Made by a program: the position numbers and the translations under genes | Shown: piece by piece, positions 10,568 to 20,645 of the stretch | How positions within the stretch are numbered: position 1 is the stretch's first letter | Layout of the letters: each line of letters starts with the position of its first letter | Origin: Eutrigla gurnardus | Lineage: Eukaryota > Chordata > Actinopteri > Perciformes > Triglidae | Assembly (NCBI GenBank): GCA_963514095.1 | Contig: OY741270.1 | Location: 23,476,056 to 23,540,055, forward strand | Direction of reading: 5' to 3' | Length of the DNA: 64,000 nucleotides | Notes under the pieces: model-generated | What the model saw: the letters and a program-made list of their open reading frames with translations, nothing else | Told to the model about the DNA's origin: nothing | Database searches by the model: none

Positions 10568-11243
10568 CCTCCTCTCTATGGAAATGATTTCTCTGCTCTC
10601 AACAGACTGAAGGCAACGTGGGACACGAAATCAGGAGGAATACGGCTCGGATGAACAACATGGAGGATCTTAATGGAACAGAGGAAAACACTCACATTAA
10701 AAGTGCAGTTGAGGATTTAAGGATACGTTTGTGTTCACTGTGGTTGGTATGAAACGTTTGTCTGCTGTTCATTTACTGACAGGATTTAATGCAAATCTAT
10801 CAGATATTTCACTTTTTCATCATATGATTTTGTAAATCATCATTATCTATAAGCATTATGTTCATTTAACCATGTATGAACTTAAATAAGACTGAAAATA
10901 TGACTTATGAGGAGTCTGTTATCATTTCTCTCTGGAGTAGAAAAGTAAAAAAAAATCATATAATCAATCTTTATTTTTACATTAAGTTTAAGTCCATATA
11001 ATTTGAAAGATTTTGTATATTCAATTAAATATATGTATTTTTATATTAATAGAAAAAGTGTTTTCAGTGGATAGATTTGTCTCTCAAATTTAAAAATATG
11101 CTATAAAATTGATAAAAAAAACATGTAGAAGTTGAAGGAATAGGAGATAAATCATGACTTAATAAAAATAAATGATTAATTATGCATTCTAACTATAAAA
11201 TCACTCTGTTTTCAGTGGACAGATGCTTGTTCACAGTGCAGGA
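10568..11243. other. V2-J1 spacer, no gene seen
   Basis: AT-rich non-coding DNA between the V2 promoter and J1, repeated with small changes in clusters B, C and D. An enhancer could lie here but no specific site was recognised. Confidence 0.6.
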
Positions 11244-11282
11244 GGTTTTTGTACGGCCACTTAACGAGGTTGTATCACTGTG
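11244..11282 (+). promoter_or_regulatory. 23-spacer RSS of J1
   Basis: Nonamer GGTTTTTGT (11244-11252), 23-nt spacer, heptamer CACTGTG (11276-11282). It pairs with V 12-RSS under the 12/23 rule. Confidence 0.94.
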
Positions 11283-11320
11283 GTGGACTTTTGGTGGAGG
11301 AACCAAACTCATCGTTAACT
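11283..11320 (+). CDS. Ig light chain J segment J1
   Basis: A 38-nt joining segment encoding WTFGGGTKLIVN, with the FGxG motif of light-chain J regions. It ends at donor GTAAGT (11321). The last base of J plus the first two of C1 form a Ser codon, so the splice is in frame. The J1-C1 intron is 11321-12004 and holds no other recognised feature. Confidence 0.94.
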
Positions 11321-12004
11321 GTAAGTATCACAGATTTATGATTTCTACAACGTTCAATATTATAATTGTTTTGTTTAAAGTAAATGTGATGAACCAAATC
11401 ATTATTTTGGATCATTTATACTTTTTGGATATTTATTATTCATTAATCTAGGCTGATATTGGAGTTTAGGAAAACATTGCATATTATTTTCCTATTATAG
11501 ATTGTTTTGGTGAAGTAGATGCAGTATTTTATTTTGTAACATTGAAACATCTGTTAGTGTGTTAGCTGTACGTTATAAAATCTAATGTTGATCAAACTAA
11601 TAAGAGGGTTTATTGTACATTCAGTGTCGCTGCAGTTTGTGTTCACGGTTCGTTAGTTCAAAGTGATGAAAAGGAAGTGAAACAGACAGATGTCAAAGTC
11701 TTTCACTGCTTACAGTTTACAGATGATTAATGAAACTTTTCTATTCCAATGACTCCTCAGTCACATTGTATATGATTCTATAATGATTTAATGAGGAGAG
11801 CCGCAGGAGAAGATTGGTTCCTGTAAATGACAGAACTCCAGTCAGCGTTGTATTTGTTAAATCCTCCCTCCATCCCATGTCTCTGTGTGACCACAGCATC
11901 ATGCACACAGCTAACCCTCAGTAACGTCACCTCTGTCATGTTCAGCTGTCTTTCCTACAGTGGAAGTTAATCTGCTCCTCGTGTGTCTCTGCTCTCCCCT
12001 CCAG

Positions 12005-12324
12005 CTGGCTCCATGATCCGGCCCTCAGTCTCCCTGCTTCCCCCCTCCTCTGAGCAGCTCTCTGGGGGCTCGGCCACGCTGGCCTGCCTGCTGACCGGCT
12101 ACTCTCCTCAGGGAGCCGTGGTGAGCTGGGAGGTGGACGGCACCGAGGTGACGGAGGGGGTCCTGAGCAGCTCAGAGGAGGAGAAGAGCGGACTCTACAG
12201 CAGCAGCAGCACCCTGAGCCTGAGCCAGGAGCGCTGGATGGCAGGAGAGCTGTACTCCTGCAAGGTCCTCCATCACAACCACAACCAGATGCAGTCCCTC
12301 CACAGGAGCCAGTGTAAGGCCTAG
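12005..12324 (+). CDS. Ig light chain constant exon C1
   Basis: A single C1-set Ig domain of about 106 residues. It starts after acceptor CTCCCCTCCAG with SGSMIRPSVSLLPPSSEQLS and shows the first cysteine in ATLACLLTGYS, the core Trp in VVSWEVDG, SSSSTLSLSQERW, and the second cysteine in GELYSCKVLHH. It ends SQCKA-stop, where the cysteine next to the C-terminus is the one expected to bind the heavy chain. The overall form fits teleost kappa-like (L1/L3) constant regions; the exact subtype needs alignment. The protein is the same as C2 and C3. Confidence 0.95.
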
Positions 12325-12520
12325 AGGGTCTGGATGGAGGCCAGGACAGGAGCTCTGCATGGGGGGAGCAGGAGGAACACACCTGCTGCTCTGAACAATC
12401 TGAGGACAACGTTTGTAGAGGAAACTATAAAGCCTTGTGTGACTGCTGTAAAGTAGCTAGAGAGTAATGTGTGTAGCTCAGCAAGTAGATGTGTGCGTTT
12501 AATAACTGTCTTTATATAAT

Positions 12521-12526
12521 AATAAA
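12521..12526 (+). terminator. C1 polyadenylation signal
   Basis: AATAAA about 200 bp after the C1 stop codon. Confidence 0.8.
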
Positions 12527-13018
12527 GCTTTCACTGATGAATAACATGATGAAGTGTTTGTTGTTTTATTTTATTAAGAGAAGTAAAGAATGAAATGGTT
12601 TCATATCAACTGGTTCTACTCCCTGCAGAAAATTAAAGCTTTGGATTCATCTTATAAAAATTCATATTTCTACATTACAATACAATAATACAGAGATGTG
12701 AAACTGAGGGAGGATTCTGCAGAAACTTCACCTCCATCCATCAGACAGAGAAGACAGGACCCACACATGCAGACAGACAAGGTTGCAGTGCCGAGGCTCA
12801 GTGTTCAATAAACCAGTTCAGGTTCGGTACACAGGAAGGCAGTCGGTGAAGATAACGGCACAAACGTCCGAGAGGAAGGAAAGCTGATTTTCCATAATCT
12901 TCTTTATGTTCATTACTTTACGAAATAAACATTTTAAATTATTGGTACATTCAAAAAGGTTATACCATCCTAAAATAAAACTGTGGATTATAAGAAGTCA
13001 GTGTCTCTGTGTTATTTT
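12527..13018. other. C1 3' flank
   Basis: Non-coding; similar to the DNA after C2 and C4 and, at 12890-13015, to 49487-49600. No gene seen. Confidence 0.5.
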
Positions 13019-15862
13019 TAGGCAAGGCAAGGCAACTTTATTTGTATAGCACATTTCATCCACAAGGCAGACTCAAAGGGCTTCACATCATGACATGTCA
13101 TACAATAAAGTGAAAAGAAAAGAATTAAAAGAAAATAAAGGCAAAATTAAAATGCATTACAGAAAGAAAGGAGAATAAAAACATATTTGCAATAATTAAA
13201 AACAGTGCAGACATTAAAAGATTTAGCAGAAAGCTATGGTGAACATAAAAGTTTTCAGTCTAGTTTTAAAAGTGGTCAGAGTTGGGGCAAGTCTTACATC
13301 TTCAGGAAGTTTATTCCAGCTATTTGTTGCATAGTGACTAAATGATGCTCTCCCGTGTTTGTTGTTTACTCTGGGAATCACTAACAGATTGGTCTCAGAA
13401 GATCTTAGTGGTCTAGAAGTCTTATATAGTGGGAGCATATCAGTGATATACTTCGGTACTAGACCATGTAGTGATTTATATGTGAGCAGGAGGACTTTGA
13501 AATCAATCCTCTGACATACAGGGAGCCAATGTAAGGATTTAAGAATTGGTGTAATGTGCTCACATGTTTTGGTCTTTGTAAGAACTCTAGCAGCAGCGTT
13601 CTGAACAAGCTGTAGCTGCCTGACAGTTTTTTTCGGAAGACCTGCAAGGAGACCATTACAGTAGTCTAGCCTACTAGTAATAAAGGCATGTACAAGTTTT
13701 TCTAAGTCCTGTGCTGACATGAGCCCTCTAAGTCTTGCTACATTTTTGAGGTGATAGTAGGCTGATTTTGTTACTGATTTAATGTGACTGTCGAAATGTA
13801 AATCAGAATCCATAATAACCCCAAGATTTCTGGCTTTGTTTGAGGTTTTCAGGGACAGAGAGTGAAGGTGTTGAATTACTTTAAACCTTTCTTTTTTAGC
13901 ACCAAAAACAATTATCTCAGTTTTGTCCTCATTTAGTTGTAGGAAGTTTTGGCACATCCAGTCTTTGACTTGCTCAATGCATTGGCACAGAAGATCTATG
14001 GGGCGATAGTCGTTTGGTGATAGTGCTACATAGATTTGGGTGTCATCGGCATAGCAATGGTGGTCAATGTTATTATTTTGCATGATTTGTCCTAGTGGGA
14101 GCATGTATGTTGAATAAAGTCGGCCCCAAGATTGAACCTTGGGGGACTCCACACGTTACATTGGTAGGTTCTGATACAAAGTCGCCAATGGAAACAAAAT
14201 AGTTCCTATCTTGTAGATATGACTTGAACCAGCTGAAGACTGTGCCTGAAAGCCCCACCCAGTTTTCCAACCTGTCCAAAAGTATTGAGTGGTCGACAGT
14301 GTCAAATGCAGCACTGAGGTCTAATAGCATTCATATTGAAGTTTTGCCAGAGTCGGTGTTAAGACGAATGTCATTTACAAATTTAATAAGGGCCGTCTCT
14401 GTCACGGTTCTGCCAGGACAGTGGGGGGGATTTTTGTGTTTCTGTGTTGTGTGTTTTCCCTTGTCTGTCTTTCCCCTCCTTTTCCCTCTCACTCTCCAGC
14501 CACTCCGGGGGGTGTGGCCGGTGGGCGTGCCGGCAGCAGAGGACCAAGCGGGCACACCTGATGCCAATCATCAAATCACCAGCAGACTATTTAAACCTGG
14601 CTTCCTCATCACTCCGGCGCCAGATTATTTCGTCCCTACGGTGATGTGTGAAGCTCTGATCTTCGTCTCCGCAAACAGTGTTTTCTCCTGCCTAGTCGTA
14701 ATCTCTACTAACGCCTTTCTTGTGACTTCACTCTCCAGAAGGACTCCAGCGTTCTTCCGCTGGACTCATCCCTGCCTGCCAGTCCACCTGCTTGCTCGTC
14801 ACCTCAGCAGTCCTCTGCTAACCAGCGCGAACGGACACGTCACCCGCACCAGCCTGCTGCACTATTCACTTCTGGTTACAATAAACATCTTAAACCTGCC
14901 TTCTGCCTCTGGTCTCTCAGTCCGGGTCCAATAGACAAAAACCTAACAGTCTCGGTGCTATGAAAAGGTTGAAATCCTGACTGGAAGTTGTTGTGGCAGC
15001 CAGTTGAAGCCAGGAAGTGATTTAGTTGTTGGAGGACAACTTTCTCAATTATTTTACTTATGAAGGGTAGATTTGAAATTGGTCTCTAGTTGTTGAGGCA
15101 TCTAGGCTCCGCTTTTTTAGAAGAGGTTTAATGACTGCAGTTTTGAAGGCCTTTGGGAAATTGCCTGATTGAATGGAGTTATTAACTATTTGCAATACGT
15201 CTATTGATAGGCAGTCAAAAACATTCTTAAAAAAGTTGGTAGGTAAAGCATCAAGGCAGCAGGTGGATGATTTTAGATTTGTCACCGTTTCCACTAGAGT
15301 TTTAGAGTCTATGGCATTAAAGCTTGCCATCATTGCTGTGTTACTTTTGCCTGAACAGGGTGGTGATCCAACTTTTTTGTTTGAGATATTGATGGCGCGT
15401 CTGATGCCTTCAATGTTATTAGTATAAAAGAATGCAAACTCATTGCATTTCTGCGTGGAATGGAGTTTAGCTGGTATTTGTGTTGGGGGGTTGGTCAGTC
15501 TGTCAACAGTTACTAATAGGGTTTTCACCTTATTAGTGTTGTTGTTTATGATATTGGAGAAGAATGTTTCTCTCGCACTTTTTAAGACTAAATTGTAGGC
15601 CCGGAGGCTCTCTTTATAGATGTCATGGTGAATATGAAGTTTAGTACTCCGAGAGGATTCGTTCAGCCTTCCTGCCTCTCTTCTCTGGGCTGTCACAACA
15701 GCAGCTTTTCTCCAGGGTGCCTTTTGCTTACCAGAAATTGTTTTAACCGTAGCAGGTGCAATGACATCTATGACATTCAGAATTTTGGAATTAAAGATGT
15801 TTACAAGATCGTTAGCATGACATGGGTTTAGAGGTGGTAACGAGGAGATGGCATTTTTAAAG
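13019..15862 (-). mobile_element. L2-like LINE with (GGCAA)n tail, split by a solo LTR
   Basis: A minus-strand L2/Maui-like element. On its own strand it shows a partial linker region (15696-15058), MLLDLSAAFDTVDHSILLDR and CGVPQGSILGPTLF (14330-14100), YADDTQIY near 14050, LGVIMDSDLHFDSHIK, SRLDYCNGLLAGLP and LKSLHWLPV, ending near 13223. Frameshifts break the ORF and the 5' end is missing. The 3' tail GGCAAGGCAAGGCAA at 13021 is typical of this class. It lies in the C1-to-F2 interval, whose uninterrupted form can be seen after C3. Confidence 0.82.
14395..14953. mobile_element. Solo LTR (14400-14948) with 5-bp target duplication
   Basis: The element starts TGTCACGG and ends CCTAACA, is 549 bp long, and is flanked by GTCTC on both sides (14395-14399 and 14949-14953). 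It holds a TATA-like CTATTTAAA near 14585 and AATAAA at 14880-14885. The L2-like LINE reads through on both sides. Ty3/gypsy or ERV origin is likely from the TG...CA ends and 5-bp duplication. Confidence 0.82.
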
Positions 15863-16210
15863 AGTACAACTACTAGTACTACTACCTGCAGAAAATGAAA
15901 GCTAATAGTCGTATGTTTATTTTGCTGTGATATTTGAAGAGAATACTATATTTTGAAGAAGAAAATGAATGGATTTTTATATTATGACTAATAAATTGGA
16001 AAAATGTGCTAGTCTGATAAGAATATGAGTTTAAAACTGCATGTGGAAGAGCGTCTGTGAGTCTGTTTCAGTTTTATTTAGAGTCATTGTGGTTCTGCTT
16101 GGTGACTCTGCTTGGTGTTGTGTTCACTGGACCAGTTATTCTCATCACTGTCTCTTCAACAACCCTCTGCACCTGCAGCAGGCCGTTCTCACTTCAGTCA
16201 CACTGAAGGA
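15863..16210. repeat. 3' flank typical of the F2 V family
   Basis: GTGGAAGAGCGTCTGTGAGTC... through ACTTCAGTCACACTGAAGGAGG recurs at 38540-38712 and 49920-50089. It marks the RSS side of an F2-type V and is used below to recognise mosaics. Confidence 0.65.
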
Positions 16211-16238
16211 GGTTTTTGTACGGCTCTATATCACTGTG
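16211..16238 (-). promoter_or_regulatory. 12-spacer RSS of the F2 V
   Basis: Same heptamer and nonamer as the other V segments but a different 12-nt spacer (minus ATATAGAGCCGT). Confidence 0.9.
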
Positions 16239-16763
16239 TGAACACACCGCTACCATGGTTACCCAGACAGTAGTAATCTCCAGCATCTTCAGCCTGAACT
16301 CCACTGATGGTTAAAGTATAGCGAGAACCAGATCTACTTCCACTGAATCGAGACGGCGTTCCAGAGAAGCTGTTTGATACTCTATATATAAGAAGTTTGG
16401 GAGCCTGTCCAGGTTTCTGAAGGTACCAACTGAGATCAGCACCAATATCTGAGCTCCCCGTGGCGGTGAGTTCCACAGTCCCTCCAACACTAACAGACTT
16501 GGATTTGTCGGCCTGAGTCAGAAATCTTTGGGCAGAAGTCTCTGAAATGAGAAATGGAATGAGATTTTGAGAATGAAATGGAATAGCCAACAACATGCAG
16601 CAGCAGGGTGAATTATAACAATCATACAGAGATGAAGACATAAAGAAAGTTGGACGCAAACATGAGAAGACATCAGCTGCAAAAATGATCACATATGTTT
16701 TCAAAACCTCTCACCCTGACTCAGAAAACCCAGCATGACAATCAGAGTTATTGGCAACATCAT
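16239..16763 (-). CDS. Second-family (F2) Ig light chain V lacking the first cysteine
   Basis: The leader exon 16715-16763 encodes MMLPITLIVMLGFLSQ with a GTGAGA donor; the acceptor ends ...TTTCAG and the V exon is 16239-16541, phase 1. The mature start is ETSAQRFLTQ. FR2 is WYLQKPGQAPKLLIY and FR3 ends AEDAGDYYC. CDR1 is SSDIGADLS, CDR2 RVSNSFS, germline CDR3 LGNHGSGVF. The expected first disulfide Cys is Ala: the text reads VELTATGSS. Without it the canonical intradomain bond cannot form, so this V may be a functional oddity or a pseudogene despite an open frame and intact splice sites and RSS. It is the only complete F2 V in the window. Confidence 0.85.
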
Positions 16764-16858
16764 CCTGAAGCAGTTTTCAATGTGAGAACGAGAAAACAGT
16801 TCAGACTCACGGTGACACGAGAACTTAAAACTGCGAGGAGCAGCGATGCATTCAAATC

Positions 16859-16866
16859 ATGCAAAA
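16859..16866 (-). promoter_or_regulatory. F2 V octamer-like element (ATGCAAAA on plus)
   Basis: Lies about 96 bp upstream of the F2 ATG. The same element is kept beside each orphan F2 leader. Confidence 0.6.
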
Positions 16867-17688
16867 CCCGTTTGGGCCCAGCTGTGGTTGTGGAAGTGAA
16901 AGGGAGAGAGGACGTGGAGGAAGTAGAGGCTACATCTCCCTGTGGACTGATTCAGAAGAAACGTTGGACTCTGCATCTCTCTGCTCCTTCTGCCTTTGCT
17001 GGTAAATAGATACAGGCCGCCCTCTTCTGGCTGACTCCATACTACTGTAACCCAGTAGAAAACAGATATTGTTATTTCCCTTAAAATATATGTTTTATTT
17101 ATTTCACCCTCTTTCATTTATTATTCTGTCAATAATATTATTTTGCACACACATAGTCCTTATTTGTTGTATTATATGCATGATAGGAAAGAGGAAGTAG
17201 TCCCACCCTCTTCTCGCGAGAGTTACAGTGCGTGAGTGAGAGTATAGAGTAGCGCGGCGCAGAGTCAGAGCAGCGGTACGAGCAGATGAGAAACACGGAA
17301 GAGAAAGACAATAAGAAGTCACGAAAACGGCGGTTGTTAACTCACTTATCAACACAGAATAACCCGTGAGAGTGTACCTACCTGAAGCAGAGAGGTGGTC
17401 GAGGACCTGTGGGTTATTGTTTTCGGCAGAGGCTTGGTGAGTCGCTCGAGCTAACTAGCGCTAGCCCATGCTAACCGGAGTAACCACATCGTGATTCAGT
17501 CTGTGAGAGGGCAGAAAGCTTGTTTACTCATGAACGTGACCTGCCGCTACTGTTTACTGTGTGTTTTAAGAGTTAAAGCTGCATATTTTGCTCTGATAAT
17601 CTGATGAAAATATGAGGTGTGCTATTTATTTTCCTGTGTGTGTGTGTGTGTATTCACTCTGAGATGCACTGTTTAGGGTGTGTGTCAG

Positions 17689-17944
17689 TGTTATGTGCAG
17701 ATCTGCTCCTTGTTTTGCAGTGCTCCTGGAGCTCCTCCTTCAGCCCCTCCTTCTCCTCGTTACCTGGCACCTGCTGCTGCCTTAAAAGCCTGGGAGGCTT
17801 CACTCATGGCTCTCTCTAGGCAGGGCTGGCCGCATGGCTCCCATTCACCCGTCTGATTACCATTCATAACAATAAACCCAGTTTTCTTATATTTAATCCT
17901 TGTTTGTCTACTTTATGTTACTTCCGTCGAGCCGGGTTGTAACA
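17689..17944 (+). repeat. 5' LTR
   Basis: 256 bp, TGTTATGTG...GTTGTAACA, with AATAAA near 17870. The single seen difference from the 3' LTR is T versus C in GCAGGGYTGGCC. Confidence 0.9.
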
Positions 17945-17947
17945 TAT

Positions 17948-17965
17948 TGGGGGCTCGTCCAGGAT
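17948..17965 (+). other. Primer-binding site, tRNA-Pro type
   Basis: TGGGGGCTCGTCCAGGAT starts three bases after the 5' LTR. It matches the complement of a vertebrate tRNA-Pro 3' end at 17 of 18 positions as I recall that sequence. Confidence 0.7.
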
Positions 17966-18855
17966 CAATCTGGATGAGTTATTTTTTTTTCTATTTTTTC
18001 CTCTAGACAGAGTAACCCGGTATGCTTTGGTGGTGTTTGGTAGGGTGGCTGTGAGCAGCTTCTTGTCATGGTGAGTATGGTGAGCATTGAATCTGAGTGC
18101 TATGATTTTAAGTTGTGAGTGATCTCCCTGGTTAGTTAGGGAGTGTGCCAGCTGGGCAGAGCAATCTGTCCTTCCATCGGTGCACTATTTGTTATATTTA
18201 TTTTTTTTATTTTTTTTGGAGGTAATCCTGGGTGGAGACTTGTTCTCTGGTGGGGGCGAGCATTTCAGGGTCTTGGTCACATGGATGAGGTTAACTGAGC
18301 TTTGCTTTAAAGAGGCCTCGAGCCTGGCACGCCTCAGAAGACAGTTAGGGTTAGTTTGAAGTTAGGCAGGTACCAGGGGGCTTGCTTAGATGATCATTTG
18401 CACTCGGAGGCTTGCTCACTGTGCTCAGCAGTGATTGATTTTGTAAAGTTATTTGAGTTAGTGACTGTTTTATGGGGAAAGTTGTGGTAACATGTCCAGG
18501 GTCCTAACTTTGTTTTGTATAGCTTGTGGATTTGTCAGGTGCGGTGTGTGTGGTGTCTAGCTTGACTTTGTGGGCTAGTTCTCCCGGAGGTTGTTGTTGC
18601 CTTGGTCTTGATTACCAGCAGGGTCCATTTTGGGTAATGGGTTTTTATGGGTAATATTTTGCGCTACTTAGTAGCTAGATGGGAGTTACTAGGCCTATCT
18701 CTGTGATCATGGTTTCAAGAATCATTTAGTAGAGAGAATTTGTGATAAGCTGTAGTGTTGGATGAGGTGTGTACTGGGCGTACTGGTTTAAGTTGAAACC
18801 TTGGGTAACGGCGATTGGTGTATTTTGTTATGTTTGGTTACTGAAGTTATCTAGT

Positions 18856-19899
18856 ATGGAGGCTATCGATGACTTTATTAGTGCACCCTCGGAGGAGTTG
18901 CTTTGTCAGCTCACTAAAGAACAGCTCCTTAGCCTTGCCAGCCATTATGACATTGAGATTGCCAGTGGTGATAAACGTCTTAAAGATAATTTAAGGGAAG
19001 CACTTAAGGCTAGCCTAGCAGAAGGAGGCGTCCTAAAGCCGTCTGCTTTACCAGCATATCAGCATCAACTTGATCTTCCTCAAATGTCAGATGCTGTGCT
19101 GGAGTTCAGGTTGAAGGAGTTGGCGTTTCGAGAATTAGAACTAGAGGATAAAGAAAAAGAGCGTATCCTTAACGAAAGACAAATGCACCTAGAACATGAG
19201 CGTTTCCTAAAAGAGCTTGAATTTAAGCATGCTGCTTTGAGCTCATCCAGTTCTGCCTCGGCTCAGTTTAATGTAGCGAGCAACATCAGACTAGTACCTC
19301 CATTTGCTGAGAAAAATGTTGAGAGGTACTTCGCTCATTTTGAACGAGTGGCTACTGTGTCAGACTGGCCAATACATGCCTGGACATCGCTTTTGCAAAG
19401 CGTTCTGGTGGGAAAAGCACAAGACGCTTACACTGCTTTAAACATTGAGGATATTAAGGACTATGAAAAAGTTAAAGGTGCTATTCTAAGAACTTATGAG
19501 CTCGTTCCTGAGGCGTACCGCCAGCGTTTTAGAGGCCTCAGTAAGCTAGATGAACAAACTTATGTTGAGTTTGCAAGAGAAAAGGAGATCAGTTTTAGCT
19601 CTTGGTGCAAGTCACAGAAGGCGGAAACTAAGGAAGATCTTAGACAATTAGTTCTGCTGGAGGACTTTAAAGATTGTCTGCCTACTGCCGTGTGTACTTA
19701 TCTCAATCAGCAAGAAGTGACCACTCTTGATAAGGCTGCTGTTCTAGCAGACAAGTTTGTATTGACGCTCAAGGTAAACTTTGATAACGACCAAGGTGAG
19801 CGAAAAGGAAGGACTGGTTTTACCTCGGTTTCCAAATACTCCAACCACTTCCTCCACCAGCTCAAAACCTCCTCCCACCGTTTCTACAACTTTCACTAG
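18856..19899 (+). CDS. gag: gag of the Gmr1-like element
   Basis: The open frame runs from 18769; the ATG at 18856 (MEAIDDFISAPSEELL) is the likely start because it opens the charged gag-like N-terminus. A long coiled, Lys/Glu-rich stretch (KELEFKHAAL) is followed by a SCAN/capsid-like region (EAYRQRFRGL, ISFSSWCKSQ, DLRQLVLLEDF). The last part of the frame is a shifted reading: the proline-rich linker and zinc knuckle continue in another frame from about 19830, so either a programmed or a mutational frameshift lies there. Confidence 0.75.
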   Translation: MEAIDDFISAPSEELLCQLTKEQLLSLASHYDIEIASGDKRLKDNLREALKASLAEGGVLKPSALPAYQHQLDLPQMSDAVLEFRLKELAFRELELEDKEKERILNERQMHLEHERFLKELEFKHAALSSSSSASAQFNVASNIRLVPPFAEKNVERYFAHFERVATVSDWPIHAWTSLLQSVLVGKAQDAYTALNIEDIKDYEKVKGAILRTYELVPEAYRQRFRGLSKLDEQTYVEFAREKEISFSSWCKSQKAETKEDLRQLVLLEDFKDCLPTAVCTYLNQQEVTTLDKAAVLADKFVLTLKVNFDNDQGERKGRTGFTSVSKYSNHFLHQLKTSSHRFYNFH

Positions 19900-20645
19900 A
19901 AGATCGGCTACTGTGAGTACTCCATTAAAGAGGACTTGTTTTTATTGCAAGAACAGTGGTCACTTCATTGCAGATTGCCCTGTCTTGAGTAAGAAACAAG
20001 AGTCTTATAAGCCTATTGCCTTACTAAAAACTGTGAAAAATAGTGCTGTCATCCAAAACATCGACCAACCCGCTCAAAAGAGTGAGCTGCCTGGTTCTTC
20101 GTCTTTCCTTATGGATGGTTTTGTGTCTCTTGTCACTGATCCTTCAACTAAGCAACCGATTAAGATTTGGAGAGATAGTGGAGCTTTTCAGTCTTTGATT
20201 CTACAGGACCTCCTACCGTTTTCTGACCAGTCTAAGTTGGGTTCCAGTGTCCTCGTCCAAGGGTTTGGGGGGGGGGTATCTGTCTCTGCCTATGCATAAC
20301 CTTACACTTGAAACTGGTCTTGTTTCTGGGGAAGTAGCTGTAGCTGTGTGTTCAAGCATTCCCATTAAAGGGGTGTCCTTCATCTTGGGAAATGACCTAG
20401 CCGGTGGTAGGGTGCTTACGGCTCCTGAGGTTGTTCCTTTTCCTGTAGTGTCAAAATGCCCAGATGATCTTGAGAAGCAATACCCAGAAGCCTTCCCTGT
20501 CTGTGTCACTACCCGTGCCATGTCAAAGAAGAAGAAACAAGACAAAGAAGCTGATTCTGATATTGCACTGTTTGACACATTTTTGGCGAAGGGTGACATG
20601 TTGGGATTTGGTAAAGTGTTTCCCTCTGGTAAAGAGCTCAAGTGA
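19831..20645 (+). pseudogene. Nucleocapsid zinc knuckle and protease, frame broken at a G run
   Basis: A CCHC knuckle (CFYCKNSGHFIADC, about 19936-19977) and an aspartic protease with active-site D-S-G at 20174-20182 (KIWRDSGAF). The frame breaks at ten G at 20267-20276, after which the protease continues in the next frame with VSFILGNDLAGG. That frame ends at TGA 20643-20645, beyond which the same frame continues into pol, so the TGA is a point nonsense change or a readthrough site. Confidence 0.7.

Noticed and set aside
11232..11238. Extra CACAGTG just left of the J1 nonamer, also at the other J
   Set aside because: No nonamer at 12 or 23 bases on the proper side, so it is not a second RSS.
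11942..12409. 155-residue antisense frame over C1, also over C2-C4
   Set aside because: Shadow of the GC-rich constant exon; cysteine/serine/proline-rich composition and identical position in each copy follow from the sense gene.
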